NCBI RefSeq assembly: GCF_007680605.1
Contig: NZ_VEIO01000003.1
Coordinates: forward strand, 1 to 64,000
DNA: 64,000 nucleotides
Reading direction: 5' to 3'
DNA from: Paenibacillus xylanexedens
GTDB lineage: Bacteria; Bacillota; Bacilli; Paenibacillales; Paenibacillaceae
In this document: positions 42,016-50,228 of the stretch, one piece after another
Layout of the letters: every line of letters starts with the position of its first letter
Position numbering within the stretch: the stretch's first letter is position 1
Notes under the pieces: generated by a model
What the model was told of the DNA's origin: nothing
Databases searched by the model: none
Seen by the model: only the letters and a program-made list of their open reading frames with translations
Program-made: the position numbers and the translations under genes

Positions 42016-44847
42016 TTAACGCACCTCAAAATGACGAACACGGACGCCCGCAGGTAACATCAGGTAGATATCCTGCACTCCCGATGCCCCTGTAAGATCA
42101 ACCTCTACCGTAGACCACTGCTGAGCACTGCCTTGTGCAAGTTCTACCCGTCCTGCGATTGCACCATCTGACGCACCCAATCTCACTTCCAGCACACCCC
42201 CTTGCTGTTCTGCGGATAGGCGAGCTTTAAATGTGGTGGCCCCGTTGCCAAGGTCAGCATCCTTAAAGGCAATCCATCCTTGCTCTCCTATGACACGGAC
42301 TGCTGTACCGCCCTCTTTGCACTCATCCAGTTCCACGCTCCGATATGTATCATAATTCTCGGCACGTGTAGTCACACTCAGGTCACGTGAAGGTATGATC
42401 TCTCCATCTATTTTTAGATCTGCGACCAACTGCACATCGGAGGAAGATTTGGCTGCCATAATCGAATAGATGCCATCCTCCACAACATAGCAGTCACGTG
42501 TAACATCCCAGATGGCCAGTTCCTGAACCGGCAGGTCAAAATGAACGGTCGCTGTCGCTCCAGCCTCAATATGCAGGCGGCGGAATGCTTTTAGCGTTTT
42601 GAGAGGACGTTTCACTCTGGACTTTCCTGCGCGCACATACAGCTGCACGACCTCGTCACTGGCGATTGAACTGGTATTCGTCACATCCACTCGAATGGTC
42701 ACGCGGTCGTCTTTTCCTGCTTGCGCAGGGCTAACCTCCAGATTGCTGTATTTAAATGAAGCATAGGTCAAACCATGTCCGAACGGATATAACACATCTC
42801 CTTCAAAATATTGATACGTGCGGCCCGCTTGGATAATGTCATAATCCCGGATATCAGGCAGTTGATCTGCCGACTGCACCCAGGTCATGTTCAAACGCCC
42901 AGCAGGTGCATAATCTCCGTACAATACATCAGCGACTGCGTTCCCCAGCTCCTGTCCGGCGTGTGACGTATACAGGACCGCTGGAATATTCTCCTGAACC
43001 CAGTTGCAGGTAAAAGGATAACTGCCTACAATCACCACTACGGTGTTCGGGTTAGCTTCATGTACTGCCTTCACCAGCTGAAGCTGTGATTCAGCCAGCT
43101 CCAGGCTGGGGCGATCCACTTCTTCTTTACCGTTAACGAGCGGGTTGTTACCGACAAATACAATTGCTGTCTCGGCTTCTTTGGCTACAGCAACAGCTTC
43201 GTTGATCCCGTTCGTTACGACATTTTGCTCGAATAGCGCCGCATCACCGAATGTTGTCAACTCTTCGGCCACCTTGAGTGCATCATGGCCATCGTTCGAT
43301 GTCGTCACGATTTTACCATTCCATGTGGTAAGCCCCACACGGCCTTCCCCCTGTGGCAACAGATGAAACACTTCTTTGACAAACCAGCCATACACTTCAT
43401 TAGCCGAAGCAATGACCGACTCTTCATCTGTGGTCAGGTATTTGCGGTTACTCTCTGCCTGCAACGTGTAACTGCCGAACCCCCAATCCGTCACTCGGAA
43501 TGTCTCGGCTTCTTCTGAGGCTTTCACTGCCATCTCAGATGAGCCCTCCACTCTGACAAGACCCAGCTGTTTGCCACTTGCTGCTGATTTCAGTGTGATG
43601 CGATTGTCACCGTCTTGGAAAGTAACGTTATCACTGCCCACTTTGCCGCGAATCGCCTCCAGAGGCGTGACGCTGTAGGGTAGTGTACCGGCATACCAGT
43701 CCCGATAGACTGTTCCGCCGAGCTGGCCAATCACAGCTACTTTGCCTGTTCTGGTTTTGTCCAAAGGAAGGGTACTATTTTCGTTCTTGAGCAAGACGAC
43801 CTGCTCTCTTGCCGCCCGGAGAGACAGTGCTTTGGCCTTTTCTGTCATCATGGATTCCTCACCAATTGCAGCGTACGGATTGCCTTCCTCCGGATCAAAT
43901 TCACCTAGACGGAATCGCACACGGAATGTATTGAACAAAGCTTTGTCGATATCTTCCATAGTCAGGAGTCCCTGCTCCAGCCCTTCACGAAGCGCTTGCT
44001 TCGACAGTTCGGCATCATCGGTGATGCTGTCAATGCCTGCTTTGACAGACTCTACCGTACCCGGTGTGTGAGAATCATAATACTTATGGTCATTCTTGAT
44101 GCCCATCACGTCTCCCGCGTCACTGACGATAAATCCATCCATGCCCCATTCACCTTTGACAACCTCGTTCACAAAAGGGTGCAACAGAGCCGGCGTGCCA
44201 TTGATCGAGTTGTACGCTGTCATCATTGACTGCGCTCCACCTTCTTTAAAAGGCTTCTCGAATGCTTTCAGATAATATTCGCGCATATTGCGCGGATCAA
44301 TGCTGGATGAGCCGCTGCCACGATCCACTTCGTTGTTGTTGCCTAGGAAGTGTTTGAGTGTAGCTACGGCCTTATAATACTTGGGATGGTCTCCTTGAAT
44401 ACCTTTGACCAACGCCGTTGTCAGCTCTGCGGTCAGTTCCGGGTCCTCGCCATACGCCTCTTCGTTTCGTCCCCAGCGCGGGTCACGTTCCATATCCACC
44501 GTAGGTGCCCACAGCGTAAGACCGTTGACGGCGGGATTGCGTTTGTAAAATACACGTGCCTCGTCTCCGATGACGGAGCCGATCTCTTTCATCAGGTCGG
44601 TATCCCACGTACATGCGAGTCCTACAGGCTGCGGGAATGAGGTAGCTTCACCAAGCCAAGCCAGGCCGTGGGCGGCTTCCGTTCCATGTTTGTAAGCAGC
44701 AACACCCAAGCGCTCAACGGCTGGCTGGTATTGCAGCATGGATTCAATTTTTTCATCGTCCGTCAAACGGGACACAAGGTCCTTCACTCGATCGTTAAGT
44801 GCCATGGTTGTATCTTGAAACGGATATTTCGTTTGATGAGTTGTCAT
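42016..44847 (-). CDS. Glycoside hydrolase family 3 enzyme with inserted beta-trefoil-like and C-terminal CBM6-like domains
   Basis: A 943-residue GH3 enzyme (beta-glucosidase/xylosidase type). The TIM barrel shows APTVDMERDPRWGRNEEAYGEDPELT and ATLKHFLGNNNEVDRG, with the nucleophile Asp in GFIVSDAGDVMGI. The second domain holds VAVIGQLGGTVYRDWYAG. A ~135-residue insertion (DGDNRITLKSAASGKQLGLV through VTSND) looks like a fascin/beta-trefoil module; after the Fn3-like domain the last ~110 residues resemble a CBM6 beta-sandwich. No signal peptide is present, so it acts inside the cell on imported oligosaccharides. ATG with AGGGAGATT upstream. Confidence 0.92.
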   Translation of the reverse strand: MTTHQTKYPFQDTTMALNDRVKDLVSRLTDDEKIESMLQYQPAVERLGVAAYKHGTEAAHGLAWLGEATSFPQPVGLACTWDTDLMKEIGSVIGDEARVFYKRNPAVNGLTLWAPTVDMERDPRWGRNEEAYGEDPELTAELTTALVKGIQGDHPKYYKAVATLKHFLGNNNEVDRGSGSSSIDPRNMREYYLKAFEKPFKEGGAQSMMTAYNSINGTPALLHPFVNEVVKGEWGMDGFIVSDAGDVMGIKNDHKYYDSHTPGTVESVKAGIDSITDDAELSKQALREGLEQGLLTMEDIDKALFNTFRVRFRLGEFDPEEGNPYAAIGEESMMTEKAKALSLRAAREQVVLLKNENSTLPLDKTRTGKVAVIGQLGGTVYRDWYAGTLPYSVTPLEAIRGKVGSDNVTFQDGDNRITLKSAASGKQLGLVRVEGSSEMAVKASEEAETFRVTDWGFGSYTLQAESNRKYLTTDEESVIASANEVYGWFVKEVFHLLPQGEGRVGLTTWNGKIVTTSNDGHDALKVAEELTTFGDAALFEQNVVTNGINEAVAVAKEAETAIVFVGNNPLVNGKEEVDRPSLELAESQLQLVKAVHEANPNTVVVIVGSYPFTCNWVQENIPAVLYTSHAGQELGNAVADVLYGDYAPAGRLNMTWVQSADQLPDIRDYDIIQAGRTYQYFEGDVLYPFGHGLTYASFKYSNLEVSPAQAGKDDRVTIRVDVTNTSSIASDEVVQLYVRAGKSRVKRPLKTLKAFRRLHIEAGATATVHFDLPVQELAIWDVTRDCYVVEDGIYSIMAAKSSSDVQLVADLKIDGEIIPSRDLSVTTRAENYDTYRSVELDECKEGGTAVRVIGEQGWIAFKDADLGNGATTFKARLSAEQQGGVLEVRLGASDGAIAGRVELAQGSAQQWSTVEVDLTGASGVQDIYLMLPAGVRVRHFEVR

Positions 44848-45217
44848 ATCTAATCTCCCTTTACTGTATAGTATAGTTTCATTATGATAGCGAATACATT
44901 TTAATTCATAAAAACGGACTATATCTTTCCGATTACCTCTCTAAAACGAACAAAAATCCCTTATACAACATGATGTATTTATATTTTAGTGGATATTAAC
45001 CAAAAACCTAAAACGATTTCGGTAATCCTACTATAAAACATTCTGATATAAAAAAATAGAGGGGCATGTCAAGAAAATGTTCCTCTTCCCTTCTTACAAA
45101 TATGCGGTTACTCGTTTTTTTCCGGCATACTCTGGCAATCCTGAATACAAGTACAGGGACTTCGGCTTCTGAACGTCCCCTATTATGCGTGATTATGATC
45201 TAGGAGGAAACCAATCC
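44848..45217. other. Divergent intergenic region, no gene
   Basis: This 370-base gap lies between the divergent GH3 and FAD-oxidoreductase genes and must hold both promoters. It is AT-rich on the GH3 side. I cannot assign -35/-10 boxes or an operator with confidence. Confidence 0.5.
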
Positions 45218-46762
45218 ATGAATAATAATGAGCAGTTGAAGACCAGCTTGCCGCCGGTGCCGGAATCTTTGTGGCGTGCCGCGAATACATTCGAATCTTA
45301 TCCGAAGTTAATAGAGGATACCACAGCTGACGTAGCGATTATCGGAGCCGGGATCGCAGGCATCACCACAGCCTATTTGCTTGCCCAGTCTGGTCTGAGT
45401 GTCGTTCTGCTTGAAGCTGGAAAAGTACTGGACGGCACAACAGGCCATACAACCGCCAAAGTATCTGCACAGCATGGTGTTATTTTTGATGAAATTATGC
45501 ATCACTTCGGACATGAGCAGGCACGGATGTACTATGAAGGGAATGCACATGCAGCGAGCTGGATGCGTAGTCTGGTCAAGGAAAAGCAGATCGAATGTCA
45601 GTGGGCTGATGAGGATGCTTACGTCTATATTCAATCCGAAGACAATATCAAAAAGCTGGAGGTCGAGCTGACCGCTTATGGTAAACTCAACATCCCTGGT
45701 GAATGGGTAGACCCCCTTCCGATTCCTGTCCCCTCCAGAGCAGGCATTCGTATGCCTGGACAAGCTCGTTTCGACCCTTTAGCTTATCTGCACTACCTGC
45801 TTGCTTCAGCCGTGAAAAAAGGGGTACGTGTCTATGAACAAACTACGGTAACTGACGTTGAGGAGGAATCCTCTCTGAAAATCAGAACCTACGGCGGTTC
45901 ATTCGTCACGGCAGAGCATATCGTTGTCGCTTCCCATTTTCCCGTATACGATCCCGGATTTTACTTTACGCGACTTCATGCTGAACGCTCCTATGCCGTG
46001 ATGGTTGAACCTGAAAGACCTTATGCAGGCGGCATGTACATCTCTGATGATGATCCTGCCCGTTCACTCCGTGCTGTCGTTCATAATGGTAAAGAGCATA
46101 TTCTGTTCGGCGGAGAAAATCATAAAACCGGACAAGGCATCTGTACCTTTGGTCACTACGAACGTCTGGAAAAGTATGCAGCCGAGACGTTTGGGATTCG
46201 TAACATTCCGTTTCGCTGGTCGGCTCAGGATCTGATCTCCATCGATAAAGTGCCCTACATCGGGCCGATTACCGGAAGGCATGAACGGATCTATGTCGCC
46301 ACAGGCTTTGCCAAATGGGGCATGACCACAGGCACGATGGCCGGACATCTGCTGGCAGACCGAATTACCGGAAGAGATAATCCGCACGCAGAAGTATTTG
46401 ATCCGGCTAGATTCAAGGCAGACCCGGGTTTCAAACATTTTATCGTGGAGAACGTCAATGTTGCGAAGGAGTTAATTGCAGGCAAAGTCGGCATTGTACA
46501 CAAAAAAATAAACGAGCTTGGCAACGACGAAGGCGCAGTCGTGCGTCATAACGGTAAAAGGGCCGGTGCCTATAAGGACACCAGCGGTAAGCTGTTCCTG
46601 GTGGACACGACATGCACCCATTTGGGATGCGAAGTGGAGTGGAATAATGGGGAACGTTCCTGGGACTGCCCATGTCACGGCTCACGTTTTAATTATGAAG
46701 GTCATGTCATTGAAGGACCTGCGGTCGAAGACCTCCCCATCCTGGATGTGCAGGAGCAGTAA
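45218..46762 (+). CDS. FAD-dependent oxidoreductase with C-terminal Rieske domain
   Basis: A 514-residue fusion. The N-terminal ~400 residues form a DadA/GlpD-type FAD oxidoreductase (VAIIGAGIAGITTAYLLAQSGLSVVLLEAG; later IYVATGFAKWGMTTGTMAG). The C-terminal ~90 residues are a Rieske 2Fe-2S domain with CTHLGC and CPCHGSRF. Such fusions are common in Bacillales and probably pass electrons between a substrate amine or alcohol and the Fe-S cluster, but the substrate is unknown. The ATG at 45218 has TAGGAGGAAA upstream, which rules out an in-frame ATG 11 codons earlier. Confidence 0.92.
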   Translation: MNNNEQLKTSLPPVPESLWRAANTFESYPKLIEDTTADVAIIGAGIAGITTAYLLAQSGLSVVLLEAGKVLDGTTGHTTAKVSAQHGVIFDEIMHHFGHEQARMYYEGNAHAASWMRSLVKEKQIECQWADEDAYVYIQSEDNIKKLEVELTAYGKLNIPGEWVDPLPIPVPSRAGIRMPGQARFDPLAYLHYLLASAVKKGVRVYEQTTVTDVEEESSLKIRTYGGSFVTAEHIVVASHFPVYDPGFYFTRLHAERSYAVMVEPERPYAGGMYISDDDPARSLRAVVHNGKEHILFGGENHKTGQGICTFGHYERLEKYAAETFGIRNIPFRWSAQDLISIDKVPYIGPITGRHERIYVATGFAKWGMTTGTMAGHLLADRITGRDNPHAEVFDPARFKADPGFKHFIVENVNVAKELIAGKVGIVHKKINELGNDEGAVVRHNGKRAGAYKDTSGKLFLVDTTCTHLGCEVEWNNGERSWDCPCHGSRFNYEGHVIEGPAVEDLPILDVQEQ

Positions 46763-47149
46763 ATAATGTTGTCGTACACCCTATAGCATATGCTATACAG
46801 CACATACCATATATGCCCCACCAAATGCACAGAACAAGATTTTTGAGCTCCTTGTGTGAACGTACGTAGAACTTTACTAACGTATATTTCATCTCATAGA
46901 CCGGATCGGTATCCGCCTCCAGACGGAAGCAGCCGACCCGGTTTTTTTGTATGCTAATATAGAACTAAGGTTACAAACCTTGCCTAACATTACATAAATA
47001 ATAAATGCAATGATGAATCCACCACCACTGCACTAAACCATACATACGAATGATTTTTGAACAGAACCAAGAAAAAACGTTATGAAAGTAAACATCCATT
47101 CCAAATGGGCGTCCTAGAGCAACTTATCTAATGGAGGAAGGAACACAAG
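46763..47149. other. Intergenic region with one terminator
   Basis: This 387-base gap contains the terminator at 46900-46948 and then a ~200-base AT-rich stretch that should include the promoter of the DUF1700/DUF4097 pair. I see no gene. Confidence 0.5.
46900..46948 (+). terminator. Terminator of the FAD/Rieske gene
   Basis: ACCGGATCGG and CCGACCCGGT pair with one mismatch around a ~20-base loop and are followed by TTTTTTTG. Confidence 0.75.
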
Positions 47150-47761
47150 ATGAATAGACAGCAATTTATGCAAGCTATGGAAGTCGTTTTACGTCCGATG
47201 GACCGATTGGAACGTGCCGAACTACTTGCAGATTATGCCCACAAGTTTACGTTAGGGCTACGTGAAGGCAAATCGGAAGAAGAGATTGCACGCGAGCTCG
47301 GTCACCCGGAGGAAATTGCACGTAAAGTACTCGGTGAACGGCATGACGCTAAATCATACTCCGACACATCAGGTAGAGGTAAAGCTCCCTTCGATGTACC
47401 AACGTTCCAAGAGATGAGGCCACCTGTTAATTACAATCGGGCTACGCGGAATTTTTTTGTGGGGATCGGTTTGATCTTCCTTAATCTGGCCCTCATGATT
47501 CCGATCGGTCTTAGCCTCTGGTCCGTTTGGCTCACGATAGCAAGTCTATCCTTGTTTGCTCTGGCTCCTGTCGCTGTTGCCTTCGACTATCTGTATCTGA
47601 ATCACCTTGAAACAACAGAAATTTTCGTTGCTATTGGGCTGTTCGGTATTGGCATATTGTTTGCCCTTGCCTCTAAATTTGTCTTTATTGCATTTAAAAA
47701 TGTGACACTTCACTATATTCGGTGGAATGTAAACGTGATGAAAGGGGATGTTTCTGCATGA
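47150..47761 (+). CDS. DUF1700/HAAS-domain membrane protein
   Basis: A 203-residue protein. The N-terminal ~70 residues form a helical HAAS/DUF1700 signature (MNRQQFMQAMEVVLRPMDRLERAELLADY, ARELGHPEEIARKVLGE), followed by three or four TM segments. Proteins of this type usually sit next to a PadR-like regulator and a DUF4097 protein and are thought to take part in envelope stress signalling. Here DUF4097 follows with an ATGA overlap, but no PadR gene is adjacent. RBS AATGGAGGAAGG. Confidence 0.82.
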   Translation: MNRQQFMQAMEVVLRPMDRLERAELLADYAHKFTLGLREGKSEEEIARELGHPEEIARKVLGERHDAKSYSDTSGRGKAPFDVPTFQEMRPPVNYNRATRNFFVGIGLIFLNLALMIPIGLSLWSVWLTIASLSLFALAPVAVAFDYLYLNHLETTEIFVAIGLFGIGILFALASKFVFIAFKNVTLHYIRWNVNVMKGDVSA

Positions 47762-48681
47762 GCACGAAAAAATGGGTAGCACTGGCTCTCGTCTGCATTG
47801 GCATAGGTTTACTTGGAACATCGGTCTATGGTTTTCAGTTCAAGGATGATAGAGAAGCATACAGCAAGCGGTGGGAACTGAGCACCGGTGGACTGCAAGA
47901 GGATCTGCAAAATATTCAGCTGGATGGCAACTTTAACGCGGATATTGAATTCATCGTTAGTCCAGACAACCAAGCGTATATCGAAGTGGACGGAAAGTGG
48001 GATCCGGAGGTTATCCAAGGTTTCGAGGAGGCAAGTTTTACCGATGGAACATTCCAGCTGACGCTGCAAAAACACAACCGTCTGAAGTTGTTCTCATTTA
48101 ATTGGAACTGGGGGGAACAGGATTCAAGAATAACCGTGGCTTTGCCAAAAGGATATCCCTTGAATGATGTCACACTACAATCTACCTCAGCAGATTGGAA
48201 TATAACCGGGCTAAATGCTGAACATTTGGAGATGAAAAGCACCTCAGGCACCATCGTTCTAAATGATATTCAGGTTCCTCGCATGGAATTGTCTTTGACC
48301 TCAGGGGACATTGCTGCTTCTGCTATTCAAGGGGATATAGCCGTAGAACAGACGTCAGGAAGCTTCACCGCAAAACAAGTGGATGGAAAAGTAAACAGCG
48401 TAATTCAATCAGGAGATGTGGAAATTACACAATTGAATGGTGAGGCTAATGTTGAGTTCACATCCGGCAGTATCGATATCCAGCAATCTCACGCAGCGCC
48501 TATTCAGGTATCAGGGACATCGGGAGATATCTCCATCCAGGCTGCGCCTGATTTTGACGGAATTTATGAGGCCAAAGCCACTTCGGGCGATGTTAATATA
48601 CCGGAGTCGCCAGGCATAAGTCAGGATGTGATCCAGGCACGCACGACCTCTGGCAGCATTCGAATTACCCAGCCGCGCTAA
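47758..48681 (+). CDS. DUF4097 (putative adhesin/LiaI-LiaF-like beta-helix) protein
   Basis: A 307-residue protein with an N-terminal membrane segment (KKWVALALVCIGIGLLGTSVYGF) and an extracytoplasmic domain of repeated ~20-residue strands ending in TSG(D/T/S)I (e.g. MKSTSGTIVLNDIQ, SLTSGDIAASAIQ, QTSGSFTAKQVDGK, VQFTSGSIDIQQ-like). This is the right-handed beta-helix pattern of DUF4097. The start at 47758 overlaps the preceding stop by 4 bases. Role in envelope sensing is inferred from family context. Confidence 0.85.
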   Translation: MSTKKWVALALVCIGIGLLGTSVYGFQFKDDREAYSKRWELSTGGLQEDLQNIQLDGNFNADIEFIVSPDNQAYIEVDGKWDPEVIQGFEEASFTDGTFQLTLQKHNRLKLFSFNWNWGEQDSRITVALPKGYPLNDVTLQSTSADWNITGLNAEHLEMKSTSGTIVLNDIQVPRMELSLTSGDIAASAIQGDIAVEQTSGSFTAKQVDGKVNSVIQSGDVEITQLNGEANVEFTSGSIDIQQSHAAPIQVSGTSGDISIQAAPDFDGIYEAKATSGDVNIPESPGISQDVIQARTTSGSIRITQPR

Positions 48682-48764
48682 CGTGTGATGAAGCATATTT
48701 CCGATCATTGGGTAAAGTATAGTATAATCAAGTGCTAACCCAAATGCTGAGGAGGAATATTCCT

Positions 48765-49484
48765 ATGGAACTTAAAAATAAAACAGCCATCATTACTGGC
48801 GCCGGCAAAGGTATTGGACGCGCCATCGCTGAAGCCCTCGCCAAAGAAGGCGTACATCTCGGACTGATCGCCCGCACGGCTTCCGATCTGCAGTCTCTTC
48901 AAGAGTCTCTAAGTAAGGAATATGGCGTGAAAGTAACGAGTGCTGCAGCAGACATCTCGGATCGCTCTCAAGCTGAAGCAGCAGTGGCAGCTATTGAAAT
49001 GGAGCTGGGAGCTGTAGATATCCTCATTAACAATGCAGGGATCGGAAGTTTCGGTACGCTGCTAGAGATGGACCCTGAAGAGTGGGAACGCATCCTGCAT
49101 GTGAATGTCATGGGTACATACTATGTAACTCGCGCCATTCTTCCAAGCATGATCAAGGAAAGCAGCGGTAGCATCATTAACATTGCTTCAACAGCAGGTG
49201 AGCGCGGATTCGCTACAGGTTCAGCGTATTGCGCATCCAAATTCGCATTGCTTGGCATGACGGAATCCTTAATGCAGGAAGTTCGCAAATCCAACATTCG
49301 TGTAACCGCGCTGACACCGAGCACCGTGAATACGGAACTGGCTGTAAATGCTGGACTCAAAATCGGAGACGAGGATCGCATGATGCAAGCCGAAGATGTA
49401 GCCGAACTGGCGCTGGCCACACTCAAGCTGTCTGACCGCGTATTCGTCAAAGCCGCAGGGATCTGGACAACGAATCCGCAGTAA
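48765..49484 (+). CDS. Short-chain dehydrogenase/reductase (FabG-like)
   Basis: A 239-residue SDR of the 3-oxoacyl-ACP reductase type. It shows the NADP motif TGAGKGIG, the structural NNAG, the catalytic Ser in NIASTAGERG, and YCASK (YxxxK). It probably reduces a keto group with NADPH; an acyl-chain substrate is only one option. The ATG at 48765 follows GAGGAGGAATATTCCT. It stands alone with its own terminator. Confidence 0.92.
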   Translation: MELKNKTAIITGAGKGIGRAIAEALAKEGVHLGLIARTASDLQSLQESLSKEYGVKVTSAAADISDRSQAEAAVAAIEMELGAVDILINNAGIGSFGTLLEMDPEEWERILHVNVMGTYYVTRAILPSMIKESSGSIINIASTAGERGFATGSAYCASKFALLGMTESLMQEVRKSNIRVTALTPSTVNTELAVNAGLKIGDEDRMMQAEDVAELALATLKLSDRVFVKAAGIWTTNPQ

Positions 49485-49532
49485 GGCGTTAGTAAAGGTT
49501 TGCAGGAATGAATTAAAACATACAATGAAGAC

Positions 49533-49565
49533 ACCACCAACCAGCATTCTGGTTGGTGGTTTTTG
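49533..49565 (+). terminator. Terminator of the SDR gene
   Basis: ACCACCAACCAG-CATT-CTGGTTGGTGGT is a perfect 12-bp stem followed by TTTTTG. Confidence 0.9.
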
Positions 49566-50228
49566 TGTTTATGATATAAAGGATATCTAACGTATTCGTG
49601 AGGATGCTGAAGGTAATCAATTCGAAATTAGACATGACTCTGCTGGGAAACGTCAGGAGTTTGAATATCATGAGTGAGACCATACCAGTTATGACTGTGT
49701 TTGCCGGAACCAACGCCTATCATTATAGCGGAAATCATGAAAGTGTAATTGATCTATTGTGTAGATTATATCCCTGCTTGGGCTAATCCTGTTTTGGCTC
49801 AATACTGATACACTCGGGTGACATTATAACTCCCTTACAAACTTGTGTATCAATATCTTCGGACAGGGATTAGACTCCTCTGGGCTCCATACAACATACA
49901 GAAAGGCCCCAGTCTAGAGGATGGTTTTTTTGTTTGTTGTATGGAATGCGGAGGGATGTGAATCTTGAGTCGGTTAGATATTGTTATTAATTTTCTCGTG
50001 TTCATTTAAATGATGCAGTATTTATGAACGGGTTTACGAAGCTATTGCAAGATGAACCGGGGACAATTCTGTTAAGATCAGGGGTTCATTTATTTTTCGA
50101 GCTGTACAACGGCACTGTCGATAATGAGCCACTTTTTTGTTGCTCAAAATTTGTTCAGAGTTTGTTTAGAGTAATGTGATATGGTCTAGCGAGCTAAAGT
50201 ATAGAGACTTGGGGAAGGAAGATGAAAT
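49566..50228. other. Gap with possible gene remnants
   Basis: No intact gene is clear. A plus-strand frame at 49591-49677 without a start codes REDAEGNQFEIRHDSAGKRQ, which looks like a decayed coding fragment. A 51-codon frame at 50024-50179 (MNGFTKLLQDEPGTILLRSG at its start) has no good RBS. Between them, near 49883-49928, short complementary blocks around CTGGG and CCCAG precede a T-run and could form a terminator. Confidence 0.4.
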
